Assembly: GCA_022648295.1 (NCBI GenBank)
Contig: JALCME010000032.1
Coordinates: 1 to 32,196, forward strand
From: Bacteroides sp.
GTDB taxonomy: Bacteria > Bacteroidota > Bacteroidia > Bacteroidales > Bacteroidaceae
Direction: 5' to 3'
DNA length: 32,196 bases
Made by a program: the position numbers and the translations under genes
In this document: positions 1 to 8,523 of the stretch, in pieces
How positions within the stretch are numbered: position 1 is the first letter of the stretch
Layout of the letters: each line of letters begins with the position of its first letter
The notes under the pieces: model-generated
What the model was told of the DNA's origin: nothing
Seen by the model: only the letters and a program-made list of their open reading frames with translations
Database searches by the model: none

Positions 1-8
1 TTTAATCA

Positions 9-74
9 TGTTTTAAAAGCCTTTTAATACATCAATGAAAGCCTTTCTTTTTAGTATTAAAAGCCTTTTAATTG
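9..74. repeat. 22-bp-period dyad repeat array A (3 units)
   Basis: Three dyad units are visible with centres at 20, 42 and 64, exactly 22 bp apart. Units one and three contain the perfect 15-base palindrome TTAAAAGCCTTTTAA (13-27 and 57-71). The middle one keeps only its core AAAGCCTTT (38-46). The sequence between cores is AT-rich and not conserved. The array may continue beyond the left edge of the window. No function can be read from it. It has the same period as the arrays at 9552 and 27657 but a different core sequence. Confidence 0.7.
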
Positions 75-444
75 ATAATAACTTAGGAAGGCAACCTAAA
101 TGTATAATTATAATACATACTGTCATGTTATTAAAACAAAGCATCAAGAGAAGAATGACAAACTAAACAAAACGAGTTCTTTTGCCCTCATTACTGTTCC
201 TATCGTATCAAAAAGCAATTTCCAAGAATATCATACAGCACTAAAGCGAACACTAAAAAGAGAGACAGATAACAGAAACTATAACTCACAATACTAATAC
301 GCATCAGTATAATAAGAATAGCCCATCTTCAATTTAGTTGAGACTCTATAAGACTCTAATAAACACAAAATATAAAACTGTTTAAAACATTTTTCAGAAC
401 AAGATTACTCTGAGCTCATTCTTACCAATTAGATTAAGGAGAGA
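75..444. other. intergenic region, no convincing gene
   Basis: This AT-rich stretch lies between repeat array A and the terminator of the tld operon. It holds one short open frame (100-297, 65 codons) that starts 8 bases after AGGAAGG. The predicted peptide is basic and resembles nothing I recognise, and purine-rich ribosome sites mean little in this phylum. A short direct repeat of GACTCTA occurs near 343-360. No RNA gene was seen. Confidence 0.4.
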
Positions 445-498
445 TAATAAAAATCTACGCACCAAAACGATATTTCTAAAGTTCTTGATGCGTAGATT
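445..498 (-). terminator. hairpin terminator of the folP-tldE operon
   Basis: Perfect 10-bp inverted repeat, AATCTACGCA (452-461) and TGCGTAGATT (489-498). On the minus strand the pairing can extend inward with G-U wobbles, and the descending arm runs into TTTTTATT. It lies about 60 bases beyond the tldE stop codon, in the right orientation to end leftward transcription. Confidence 0.65.
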
Positions 499-557
499 AC
501 CTATTATATTCCCTAAAGAAATTCGAAGGAAATACTATTACTCTAAAAGTTACTACA

Positions 558-1886
558 TTAAAGGCCGCTAAAATCAACGCCTTCAAACACCAAAGACGGA
601 ATTTGCCAGGAGGTAGTGGGACGAGGATCATTGCCAATAGCCGCTAAAGCTCCCCATAAAGTCACCAAATTGCCCGTAATATTCATTTCATTAACAGGCT
701 GGGTGAGTTTACCATTCTCTATCAAAAAGCCTTCAATACCATAAGAGAAATCTCCTGTCGTACTATTACTATTCCCTCCATTGAATCCCGTAATAAGTAT
801 TCCATTTTGGACATCTGCCACCAGCCCGTTAACATCTTTATCCCCCGGTTTCAGAATCAATAAAGACGGAGAACTGATAGTGGGTTCCACACCCATTTTC
901 TTAGCATAGTAAGTGTCTATAAAATAAGTCTTTAGAACTCCATCTTCAACTACCGGACGATGTTCTGTAGCTACACCCTCATTATCGAAGTACCGGGCAC
1001 CATTAGCACCAATAATATGCGGTTCATCAGTCAACGTCATCTTATCAGAACCTATTTTAGTATTCAGTTTATTCACTAAAAACGAGTTCTTTTGCTGTAG
1101 AGCCGAACCATTTAAAGCGCTTAGTACCGGACCTAGCAAACGCCCAGAGTTCATCGAGTCAACAACCATGGTATATTTACCGGACTTTATCTTCTTCTGC
1201 CCAAGCTTTTTCAAAGTACGTTCCAATGCTTTAACCCCAATTCCTTCTTTAGGCAGTTTATCATAGAACAAACGATTTTCGTACCAACCAGAAGAAGGTC
1301 GCGCTCCCCCTTCTCCCTTAATAGATACACTGGCAGAAGCTGAGAACCAGGAATCCTTTGATTCACCTTCAAACCCGTTACTAATTAGCCGATAAGAAGC
1401 GTCTTCCCCATCGCTATAAGATGTCTCTACGGAAATAATGCGCTCATCTTTGCCCATGGCTTCTTCTGCAGCAGCACGGGCTATTGCAACTTTATCATCA
1501 GGATTAATATCATAGAATTTAGGATCAAATAACTGCAAATCAGGTTTCCCTCCTTTATAATAACGGGAAGGATCAGCTAAGACACGTGATTCGTCAGGAG
1601 CTAAATAGCGTGTAGATTCAATGCCATTTTTGATAAAGGTTTCCAATTCTTTTTTATCCAAACGATTTGTTGAATAAGAACCATAACGCCCGTCAACATA
1701 CAAACTGATGCTCAAACCGCTCTCGGAAGCTTGTTGCAAACGGTCCATCTTAGCATCCCGCAATTCAAACGAAGAGTTAGAATTAGCATACAGCACTAAC
1801 TTGGCTGCCTGACACCCGTTCTTCAAGGCGAAATCCATTGCCCATTGTGCCAGTTTTTTATTATCATCTGTTATCATTGATTCCAA
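558..1886 (-). CDS. tldE: TldE/PmbA-family metalloprotease subunit
   Basis: A 442-residue protein of the TldD/PmbA (peptidase U62) family. It has the family's usual late glycine- and asparagine-rich segment (GFNGGNSNSTTGDFSYGIEG) followed by the conserved phrase on an ENGKLTQPV strand, which its partner TldD also has. It lacks the HExxxH zinc motif, as TldE subunits do. In characterised bacteria TldD and TldE form a heterodimer that degrades unfolded peptides and matures some ribosomal peptides or the CcdA antitoxin. No signal peptide is visible. It starts 20 bases after the tldD stop codon, so the two are surely co-transcribed. It is the last gene of the folP-cdaA-tldD-tldE run and is followed by a hairpin terminator. 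Met4 is an alternative start. Confidence 0.9.
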   Translation of the reverse strand: MESMITDDNKKLAQWAMDFALKNGCQAAKLVLYANSNSSFELRDAKMDRLQQASESGLSISLYVDGRYGSYSTNRLDKKELETFIKNGIESTRYLAPDESRVLADPSRYYKGGKPDLQLFDPKFYDINPDDKVAIARAAAEEAMGKDERIISVETSYSDGEDASYRLISNGFEGESKDSWFSASASVSIKGEGGARPSSGWYENRLFYDKLPKEGIGVKALERTLKKLGQKKIKSGKYTMVVDSMNSGRLLGPVLSALNGSALQQKNSFLVNKLNTKIGSDKMTLTDEPHIIGANGARYFDNEGVATEHRPVVEDGVLKTYFIDTYYAKKMGVEPTISSPSLLILKPGDKDVNGLVADVQNGILITGFNGGNSNSTTGDFSYGIEGFLIENGKLTQPVNEMNITGNLVTLWGALAAIGNDPRPTTSWQIPSLVFEGVDFSGL

Positions 1887-1906
1887 GGATCATTAAAAGT
1901 TATACA

Positions 1907-3469
1907 TTAATTTTCGCCTCCCACGGTTAACTTACTGACTAATGCCGAAGGCATACCGCAAGTTACAGGACATGACTGCCCATCCTTACCACACGTCCAG
2001 GTACCATTATCTATTTTATCATTATCGGCAACCATTGTAATATCAGCCAACGCCTTCGGTCCGTTACCTATGATATTGATATCTTTGATTGGTTGTGTAA
2101 GTTTACCATCTTCAATGAGATAACCCGATTTTACAAAGAACGTAAAGTCGCCTGCACCGATTTGTACCTGCCCGTTCGTGAAGTTATTCACAAAAATACC
2201 CTTCTTAACCGATGCTATAATATCTTCTTCTTTCATATTCCCAGCCTCCATATACGTGGCACGCATACGTGGAATAGGCACATTACGGAAGGTATCGCGT
2301 CGTCCGTTGCCTGTAGGAGCTATGCCATAATGCTTAGCACTAATGCGGTCGTGCATGTAACTGGTCAAAATTCCCTCTCTGACAAGATAAGTTTTCTGTC
2401 CTTCCACACCTTCATCATCGAAGTTTACTGACCCACGGTTAAATAGAATGGTCCCATCATCCACTACATTAATATGCTCATTGCAAACTTTTTTATTTAG
2501 CAAATCAGAAAAGATCGAAATCTTTTTCCGGTTGAAGTCCGCCTCGAAGGCATGTCCTATAGCTTCATGCAACAATATACCGGACCCCCCTGCACCCATG
2601 ACAACAGGCATTTCTCCCCCTTTAGGCTTAATGGCTTTAAACAGAATCGAGGTATTGTCAACTGTCTCCCGCGCAAGCATCTCTACAAGGTCATCAGTCA
2701 GGAATTCAAATCCTTTACGATAGGAACGGGAAGCAAAGCCATTCTCCACCCGTCCGTTGTCTTCCATGATACAAACAGAATAGAAGGAAACCATCGGACG
2801 GTAATCATAATAGCTGACTCCTTCAGAATTACAAAAGAGCACATGAGTGGTGCTATCATTTAAACCAGCCTGTACCTTATGAACCCGATGATCTAAAGAA
2901 AATATCTTTTCATTCAACCTCTGAAGATATGGGATTTTAGCCTTAAGGTTAACTTCCTCCCAAGGAGTTACCACCGAATAACGATTTCTGGCAATGGTCT
3001 CTTCTTTGAGTCCAACCGGTTTAACCGTTTTACCGGAAGAAGCTATACGAGCGGCCGTATGGGCAGCACGCATCATTTCCTCAAGAGAAACGCCTTCAAC
3101 GTATGCATAGCCACTTTGATCACCAGCTAAAACCCGCACCCCCATACCAAAATCAATATTAGAATTGCAGTTGTTAACTTTACCGTCCATTAAACTTACT
3201 CCATTGTTGAATGTATGTTCAAAATAAAGTTCTGCATAGTCTCCCCCTTTTTCAAGAGCTGCCGACATCACTTTTTTCAAGTCTGTTTCAGTTACTCCGA
3301 AATGGTTCATAGCAGCCGCAACGGCTGATTTATGGTCCGTTCCGCCCAATGCCCCCCGTACCGATGACGGCACAGCCAATGACGGTACAGCTAGCGAACC
3401 TAATACCGCTAGACCACCCGTTCTTAAAAAATTCCGTCTGTCCATTCTTTTATTAAATTTAAAATCCAA
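1907..3469 (-). CDS. tldD: TldD-family zinc metalloprotease with twin-arginine-like N-terminus
   Basis: A 520-residue TldD-type subunit carrying the zinc-binding motif HEAIGH at about residues 301-306. This is the catalytic HExxxH of the peptidase U62 family, which TldE lacks. The N-terminus is unusual for a protease described as cytoplasmic elsewhere: MDRRNFLRTGG (from Met9) followed by a hydrophobic stretch to about residue 34 looks like a twin-arginine or lipid-sorting signal. Met9 could be the true start. It lies 51 bases after cdaA and 20 bases before tldE. Assignment to the family is firm. The substrate cannot be inferred from sequence. Confidence 0.92.
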   Translation of the reverse strand: MDFKFNKRMDRRNFLRTGGLAVLGSLAVPSLAVPSSVRGALGGTDHKSAVAAAMNHFGVTETDLKKVMSAALEKGGDYAELYFEHTFNNGVSLMDGKVNNCNSNIDFGMGVRVLAGDQSGYAYVEGVSLEEMMRAAHTAARIASSGKTVKPVGLKEETIARNRYSVVTPWEEVNLKAKIPYLQRLNEKIFSLDHRVHKVQAGLNDSTTHVLFCNSEGVSYYDYRPMVSFYSVCIMEDNGRVENGFASRSYRKGFEFLTDDLVEMLARETVDNTSILFKAIKPKGGEMPVVMGAGGSGILLHEAIGHAFEADFNRKKISIFSDLLNKKVCNEHINVVDDGTILFNRGSVNFDDEGVEGQKTYLVREGILTSYMHDRISAKHYGIAPTGNGRRDTFRNVPIPRMRATYMEAGNMKEEDIIASVKKGIFVNNFTNGQVQIGAGDFTFFVKSGYLIEDGKLTQPIKDINIIGNGPKALADITMVADNDKIDNGTWTCGKDGQSCPVTCGMPSALVSKLTVGGEN

Positions 3470-3520
3470 ATTTTCCTATATATACAATAAGACGTAAAAA
3501 CGTTTCTTTTTATCACACGG

Positions 3521-4294
3521 TTAAAGATTATTTTCTTTCTTAGTAAGCATACTTTCCAATTCTTCTGCATTCAGACGAAGATAGAACTGCCCTTCGTAAG
3601 CAACAGAAATAGCCCCGGTCTCTTCGGAAACAATAATAGCATGCGCATCAGACTCTTGCGAAATTCCCATCCCGGCACGGTGGCGCAAGCCCAGTTCTTT
3701 AGGAATATCCAGATTATGGGACACCGGCAATATGCAACCGGCCGCCTTAATGCGTCCTTTGCTAATCACCATTGCTCCATCGTGTAACGGACTGTTTTTG
3801 AAAAAGATATTCTCTATCAAGCGCTGATTTATATTTGCATCAATCACTTCACCCGTGTGCACCACTTCCTCGAGCGGCAAATTGTGCTCTATGATAATTA
3901 AAGCTCCTACTTTCTGCTTCGCCATGTTAAGACATGCCATGACAACCGGCATAATCTCGTCGTGCTTTAAATTATCTTTTTCATTTCCGGTAAAGAAGCG
4001 CACCAAAGCACTAGCGTGCTTATGTGAACCGAGAGTCAGTAAAAAGCGGCGTATCTCATCCTGGAATAAAATGATAAGAGCCAATACCCCCACACTCACC
4101 AACTTGTCGAAGATGGACCCCAATAATTTCATTTCCAATACTTGCGACACAACCAACCAAATCAAAATAAACACCAGAATGCCGGTAAATACATTGATAG
4201 ATCCCGATGCTTTCATCAACTTATAAGTATAATAAAGTAAGAAAGCCACCAGCAGGATGTCTATAAAGTCTTTTATGCCAAATTCAAAAAACAA
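3521..4294 (-). CDS. cdaA: diadenylate cyclase CdaA (c-di-AMP synthase)
   Basis: A 257-residue membrane-anchored enzyme that joins two ATP into cyclic di-AMP. Three N-terminal hydrophobic helices (about 9-27, 34-51, 63-78) are followed by the DAC domain. Both signature motifs are intact: DGA at 172-174, inside NSPLHDGAMVI, and RHR at 204-206, inside LGLRHRAGMG. Length and layout match CdaA/DacA rather than the DNA-scanning DisA, which lacks the membrane helices. The start lies 30 bases after the folP stop, consistent with one transcript. The folP-cdaA order is often seen in this phylum. No CdaR-like partner is present nearby. Confidence 0.95.
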   Translation of the reverse strand: MFFEFGIKDFIDILLVAFLLYYTYKLMKASGSINVFTGILVFILIWLVVSQVLEMKLLGSIFDKLVSVGVLALIILFQDEIRRFLLTLGSHKHASALVRFFTGNEKDNLKHDEIMPVVMACLNMAKQKVGALIIIEHNLPLEEVVHTGEVIDANINQRLIENIFFKNSPLHDGAMVISKGRIKAAGCILPVSHNLDIPKELGLRHRAGMGISQESDAHAIIVSEETGAISVAYEGQFYLRLNAEELESMLTKKENNL

Positions 4295-4324
4295 AGCTGT
4301 ATTCCTTTTATTAGTTAATATTCA

Positions 4325-5185
4325 TTATTGCCATTGACGATTCGCCTTCATCTCCTCCACAATCTTCACCGTTTCCACCGCTTCACGTACATCATGCACC
4401 CGGAGTATGTTGGCCCCTTTTAACAGGCAGATCGTATCAAGAACGGTAGTACCGTTTAAGGCTTCTTCGGGAGACGTTCCCAACAATTTATAAATCATTG
4501 ATTTGCGAGATACGCCCACCAACAGGGGTAAAGCGAATATACGGAACTCATCCAAATGAGCCAATAGGGTATAATTATCTTCCACGGTTTTACCAAAGCC
4601 AAAGCCCGGATCAAGAATGATGTCTTTCACTCCTAAATCGCGCAGCTGCTGCACCTTCCGTGAAAAGTACATAAAGACTTCTTTCAACAGATTATCATAA
4701 TGGGGATCTTGTTGCATACTCTGCGGAGTGCCCTGCATGTGCATCATGATATAGGGCACATTTAAATCGGCAACCGTGGCAAACATATTAGCATCCATTT
4801 CTCCAGCGGCAATATCATTAATAATGGCAACTCCGTATTCTTCCACACACATTCTGGCCACGTCCGCCCTAAAAGTATCCACCGACAGAATGACATCCGA
4901 ACATTCACGACAAAGGATGTCCAGACCCTTACGCAAACGTTCCATCTCCTCTTGAGGAGATACATTGGCAGCGTTAGGGCGGGATGAATATGCTCCTATA
5001 TCAATCATCTTCCCCCCTTCTTCCAATATCTGATGTGCCCTTTGGATGACATCTTTTTCTGTCTGCATACGACTGTTGGCATAAAAAGAGTCGGGAGTAA
5101 GGTTTAAGATACCCATTACACAAGGAGTGGAAAGATCCAGTAAGGTTCCATTAACATTGATAGATTTGGGAGATAAGTTTTCCAT
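4325..5185 (-). CDS. folP: dihydropteroate synthase
   Basis: A 286-residue folate-biosynthesis enzyme that condenses p-aminobenzoate with dihydropterin pyrophosphate, and is the target of sulfonamides. Visible family motifs are GILNLTPDSF (25-34), IDIGAYSSRP (61-70), SVDTFR (101-106), the MHMQGTP segment (148-154), DPGFGFGKT (192-200) and GVSRKS (224-229). The reading frame is open for 61 more codons upstream to 5368. That extension is rejected because a -7 promoter element (TACATTTG, minus strand, 5211-5218) lies within it and the family N-terminus fits Met at 5185. First gene of the leftward operon with cdaA, tldD and tldE, divergent from murF. Confidence 0.95.
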   Translation of the reverse strand: MENLSPKSINVNGTLLDLSTPCVMGILNLTPDSFYANSRMQTEKDVIQRAHQILEEGGKMIDIGAYSSRPNAANVSPQEEMERLRKGLDILCRECSDVILSVDTFRADVARMCVEEYGVAIINDIAAGEMDANMFATVADLNVPYIMMHMQGTPQSMQQDPHYDNLLKEVFMYFSRKVQQLRDLGVKDIILDPGFGFGKTVEDNYTLLAHLDEFRIFALPLLVGVSRKSMIYKLLGTSPEEALNGTTVLDTICLLKGANILRVHDVREAVETVKIVEEMKANRQWQ

Positions 5186-5210
5186 GATTAATATGTTCCG
5201 TTGTATTCTG

Positions 5211-5218
5211 CAAATGTA
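5211..5218 (-). promoter_or_regulatory. -7 promoter element of the folP operon
   Basis: The minus strand reads TACATTTG, a full match to the Bacteroidota -7 consensus TAnnTTTG. It is about 25 bases before the chosen folP ATG, which supports that start over the longer frame. No clean -33 element was identified. Confidence 0.6.
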
Positions 5219-5304
5219 AACAAAAAAGGTATCTGAAACACATAAAGCACTCAAAAACATAAAAACAATTTTACCCGGACGTAACACCATAGCAGAGAAT
5301 AACC

Positions 5305-5312
5305 TATCTTTG
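5305..5312 (+). promoter_or_regulatory. -7 promoter element of murF
   Basis: TATCTTTG matches TAnnTTTG exactly and lies 43 bases before the murF ATG. With the folP element it makes a compact divergent promoter region of about 170 bases. Confidence 0.6.
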
Positions 5313-5354
5313 CAACGATTTAGCACATAGAAAATAATATTGGCAGAAAACGTC

Positions 5355-6653
5355 ATGGACATAACCACTCTTTATCAGCTATTTCTGGAATGCACTTGCG
5401 TGACAACGGACAGCCGCAACTGCCCCCAGGGTTCTTTGTTTATCGCCTTAAAGGGAGATAATTTTAATGGCAATGCCTTTGCAGCCAAAGCGTTGGAATC
5501 AGGAAGCACATATGCCGTAATAGATGAAGCGACGTATGCCCCTGCAAAGAATAAGCACTATATTGTAGTGGACAATTGCTTACAGACGTTACAACAACTG
5601 GCCAATTACCACCGACGTCAAATAGGTACGCGGCTCATTGGAATTACGGGAACCAATGGCAAGACAACGACAAAAGAGCTGATTTCCGCTGTCCTGTCGA
5701 AAGCGCATCACGTACTTTATACCCAGGGAAATTTAAATAATCACATTGGAGTACCACTCACACTCCTGCGCCTGACGGCAGAACATGACCTCGGCGTCAT
5801 AGAAATGGGGGCCAGCCATCCGGGAGACATCAAAGAATTGGTTAATATTGCGGAGCCGGATTATGGGATCATCACTAACGTTGGTAAAGCGCATCTTGAA
5901 GGTTTCGGTTCATTCGAAGGAGTGATTAAGACGAAAGGTGAACTATATGACTACCTTCGTCAACGAGGTGATTCCACTATTTTCATCGACTACAACAATC
6001 CTTACCTGAAAGAAATAGCCTGGGGATTAAATCAGATCTCCTATGGTAGCGAAGATAACCTCTATGTAAACGGATGCGTCATAGATAATTCTCCTTTCCT
6101 TACTTTTAAATGGAGAGCCAATAAAGAAGGGGAATATCACCAAATAAAGACGCAACTCATCGGAGAATACAACTTCCCTAATGCGCTGGCAGCCATTGCC
6201 ATCGGACGTTTCTTTGGGGTGGAACCAACCAAGATTGATGCGGCGTTAGAGGAATATGCACCACAGAACAATCGGTCACAGCTCAAACAAACAGCGGATA
6301 ATACTTTAATTATCGATGCTTACAATGCAAACCCCACCAGTATGGTAGCTTCGCTTACTAATTTCAGAAACATGAAAGCTGCAAACAAAATGTTGATACT
6401 GGGCGATATGCGTGAATTAGGTAAAGAGAGTATGGAAGAGCACCAAAAGATTGTCGACTTCCTAAAAGAATGTGACTTTAAGGATGTAATGCTGGTTGGC
6501 GAACTATTCTCTGCCACAAAGCACAACTTCCCGACTTATGCGGATGCACCAGCTGTTATAAAAGCGCTAAAAGAACATAAGCCTCACAACAAGACTATCC
6601 TTATTAAAGGTTCAAACGGGATTAAATTAAGTACGGTTATCGACTATTTATGA
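5355..6653 (+). CDS. murF: UDP-N-acetylmuramoyl-tripeptide--D-alanyl-D-alanine ligase
   Basis: A Mur ligase of about 432 residues that adds D-Ala-D-Ala to the UDP-MurNAc tripeptide in the cytoplasm, the last soluble step of peptidoglycan precursor synthesis. Motifs in order: VTTDSR near residue 16 (uracil-binding N-domain), the ATP loop GITGTNGKTTTK near residue 96, the EMGASHPGDI segment typical of MurF, NNRSQ and IIDAYNANPTSM in the central to C-terminal part, and LGDMRELG. The frame also offers an in-frame TTG at 5340. I chose ATG 5355 because MDITTLYQLF matches the family's first strand. The stop overlaps the end of the convergent VanZ-like gene by 10 bases. Confidence 0.95.
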   Translation: MDITTLYQLFLECTCVTTDSRNCPQGSLFIALKGDNFNGNAFAAKALESGSTYAVIDEATYAPAKNKHYIVVDNCLQTLQQLANYHRRQIGTRLIGITGTNGKTTTKELISAVLSKAHHVLYTQGNLNNHIGVPLTLLRLTAEHDLGVIEMGASHPGDIKELVNIAEPDYGIITNVGKAHLEGFGSFEGVIKTKGELYDYLRQRGDSTIFIDYNNPYLKEIAWGLNQISYGSEDNLYVNGCVIDNSPFLTFKWRANKEGEYHQIKTQLIGEYNFPNALAAIAIGRFFGVEPTKIDAALEEYAPQNNRSQLKQTADNTLIIDAYNANPTSMVASLTNFRNMKAANKMLILGDMRELGKESMEEHQKIVDFLKECDFKDVMLVGELFSATKHNFPTYADAPAVIKALKEHKPHNKTILIKGSNGIKLSTVIDYL

Positions 6654-7039
6654 TCGTCTTTTAATATCCGAGGACGTAAAATGAAATAGCTTATCAAAGT
6701 TGCACACAATACACCACAAGAGTTAGCCGCAAAGTCCAGCCAATCCCCACTACGGTAAGTGGTGCAATATGCCTGAAGCAATTCTACCGTCCCGCTGAAA
6801 AGAATGGGACAAAGAAAGGCTCCGATCCATGCATGCCACAGCAGTGCAACTCCTTTCCGATGCGCACGCAGAAACTCCAACCACAGCATGCCCGACATGC
6901 CGAAATACATGCAAAAGTGTACCATCTTATCAAAATCGGGAATACGACTCAGCTCTGTCGTAGGCGGCTTGAAGAAAGACAAATAAATCACTATTAAAAT
7001 AATGAGTAATGATATCGGGTACTTTCTAAGGTAATACAT
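6644..7039 (-). CDS. VanZ-like family membrane protein
   Basis: A 131-residue integral membrane protein with about four hydrophobic segments. It has the VanZ-like pattern: a first helix, then IPDFDKMVHFCMYFGMSGMLW, a central helix ending FSGTVELLQAYCTTYRSGDWLDFAANSCG, and a last helix. The DK-VHF, E-LQ and D-DFAANS-G positions are the conserved ones of the family. VanZ gives low teicoplanin resistance in enterococci, but the biochemical role of chromosomal homologues is unknown, so no function is claimed. It is divergent from the sodium symporter gene and convergent with murF, whose stop codon it overlaps. Confidence 0.85.
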   Translation of the reverse strand: MYYLRKYPISLLIILIVIYLSFFKPPTTELSRIPDFDKMVHFCMYFGMSGMLWLEFLRAHRKGVALLWHAWIGAFLCPILFSGTVELLQAYCTTYRSGDWLDFAANSCGVLCATLISYFILRPRILKDDHK

Positions 7040-7070
7040 CTTACTATGGATTTAAATTACATTTGATTCG

Positions 7071-7078
7071 CAAAAATA
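7071..7078 (-). promoter_or_regulatory. -7 promoter element of the VanZ-like gene
   Basis: The minus strand reads TATTTTTG, matching TAnnTTTG, 31 bases before the VanZ-like ATG. It is almost back to back with the symporter's element at 7091. Confidence 0.5.
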
Positions 7079-7090
7079 AGGAACATTTTC

Positions 7091-7098
7091 TATATTTG
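7091..7098 (+). promoter_or_regulatory. -7 promoter element of the NSS symporter gene
   Basis: TATATTTG matches TAnnTTTG, 48 bases before the ATG at 7147. It lies inside the longer open frame that begins at TTG 7063, which argues for the later start. Confidence 0.55.
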
Positions 7099-7146
7099 CG
7101 TATTTTTACGCTTATTAATAACGAATTGATAGATAAAATCATTTTT

Positions 7147-8511
7147 ATGATTAAAAACGATAGAGCTAATTTTGGAAGTAAGATAGGTGCCGTACTCGCC
7201 TCTGCCGGTTCTGCGGTAGGTTTGGGTAACATTTGGAGGTTTCCTTACGAAACGGGCAACCACGGCGGAGCCGCTTTTATTCTCATATATATAGGATGTG
7301 TACTCATATTGGGTATTCCAATTATGGTAGCTGAATTTCTTATAGGCCGTCATTCACGGGCCAATACAGCCGGAGCTTATCAAAGACTGGCGCCGGGCAC
7401 CCAATGGCATTGGGTAGGACGTATGGGCGTTCTTGCCGGTTTTCTGATTCTAAGTTACTACTCGGTTGTTGCGGGATGGACATTACAGTTTATCCTCGAA
7501 GCAGCAACCAATAGCTTTGCCGGAAAATCACCAACCGATTTTATCAATGCATTCAGTTCCTTCTCTTCCAATCCCTGGCAACCATTGATTTGGCTTGTAG
7601 TCTTTCTTCTCGTAACCCACTTTATTATCGTGAAAGGAGTGGAAAAAGGGATAGAAAAATCATCTAAGATCATGATGCCTGTACTCTTCATACTGCTATT
7701 AGTGCTGGCTACATGTTCTGTGAGTTTGCCTGGCGCAAGCGATGGAATCAGGTTCTTATTAAAACCGGACTTCAGCAAAGTGGATTCCAGCGTATTTTTA
7801 GGTGCAATGGGGCAAGCCTTCTTTTCCCTTAGCTTAGGCATGGGATGTCTTTGCACTTATGCCTCTTATTTCAGAAGAGAGACGAATCTGTCTAAAACCG
7901 CATTGAGCGTAAGTGCTATTGATACTTTTGTTGCCATAGTAGCAGGGTTTATCATTTTCCCGGCAGCTTTTTCCATAGGCATACAACCGGACGCAGGGCC
8001 AAGCCTCCTCTTCATCACCTTGCCGAATGTATTTCAACAAGCTTTTAGCAATATCCCTGCATTGGCATACCTTTTCTCCGTTCTGTTTTATGTACTTTTA
8101 GCTTTAGCCGCCTTGACATCGACCATTTCACTGCATGAGGTGGTGACAGCCTATCTACACGAAGAATTCCACTTGAGCAGAAAAAGTGCTGCTGCCATAG
8201 TGACGTCAGGTTGTATCGTCTTGGGAACCTTATGCTCACTCTCCCTGGGAGTAGGTAAGGGATACACACTATTTGGACTTGGGTTATTTGATTTATTCGA
8301 CTTTGTCACCGCAAAACTCATGTTACCATTGGGAGGTTTGCTCATTTCTATTTTTGTCGGCTGGTTCCTAAACAAAAGGATTGTTTGCAAAGAAATCAGC
8401 AACAACGGCGTACTAAACAGACCATACTATAGATTGTTCATCTTTATATTACAATTCATAGCCCCGATAGCAATACTATTCATCTTTATAAACGGACTAG
8501 GACTGTTTTAA
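7147..8511 (+). CDS. NSS-family sodium-dependent transporter
   Basis: A 454-residue neurotransmitter:sodium symporter (LeuT-fold) in the inner membrane, expected to import an amino acid or similar amine with Na+. The diagnostic first helix is intact: FGSKIGAVLASAGSAVGLGNIWRFPY, with the unwound GLGNIWRFPY region that binds Na+ and substrate, followed by GGAAFI. About eleven to twelve hydrophobic helices run to the C-terminus, and the helix with FFSLSLGMG-CTYASY matches TM6 of the family. The start was chosen at MIKNDRANFG because bacterial NSS proteins begin just before the first helix and a promoter element lies upstream of it. Only 12 bases separate it from the next gene, so the two are probably one transcript. 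The substrate cannot be told. Confidence 0.92.
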   Translation: MIKNDRANFGSKIGAVLASAGSAVGLGNIWRFPYETGNHGGAAFILIYIGCVLILGIPIMVAEFLIGRHSRANTAGAYQRLAPGTQWHWVGRMGVLAGFLILSYYSVVAGWTLQFILEAATNSFAGKSPTDFINAFSSFSSNPWQPLIWLVVFLLVTHFIIVKGVEKGIEKSSKIMMPVLFILLLVLATCSVSLPGASDGIRFLLKPDFSKVDSSVFLGAMGQAFFSLSLGMGCLCTYASYFRRETNLSKTALSVSAIDTFVAIVAGFIIFPAAFSIGIQPDAGPSLLFITLPNVFQQAFSNIPALAYLFSVLFYVLLALAALTSTISLHEVVTAYLHEEFHLSRKSAAAIVTSGCIVLGTLCSLSLGVGKGYTLFGLGLFDLFDFVTAKLMLPLGGLLISIFVGWFLNKRIVCKEISNNGVLNRPYYRLFIFILQFIAPIAILFIFINGLGLF

Positions 8512-8523
8512 GAGTCAGTATAT

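Noticed and set aside
100..297. 65-codon frame preceded by AGGAAGG
   Set aside because: No recognisable family, unusual basic composition, and it lies in AT-rich intergenic sequence beside a repeat array. Ribosome-site likeness is weak evidence in this phylum.
5186..5368. N-terminal extension of folP by 61 codons
   Set aside because: It overlaps its own -7 promoter element and the murF start, and the family N-terminus fits Met at 5185.
7063..7146. TTG-initiated extension of the NSS symporter
   Set aside because: It spans a -7 element, and NSS proteins start shortly before the first membrane helix.
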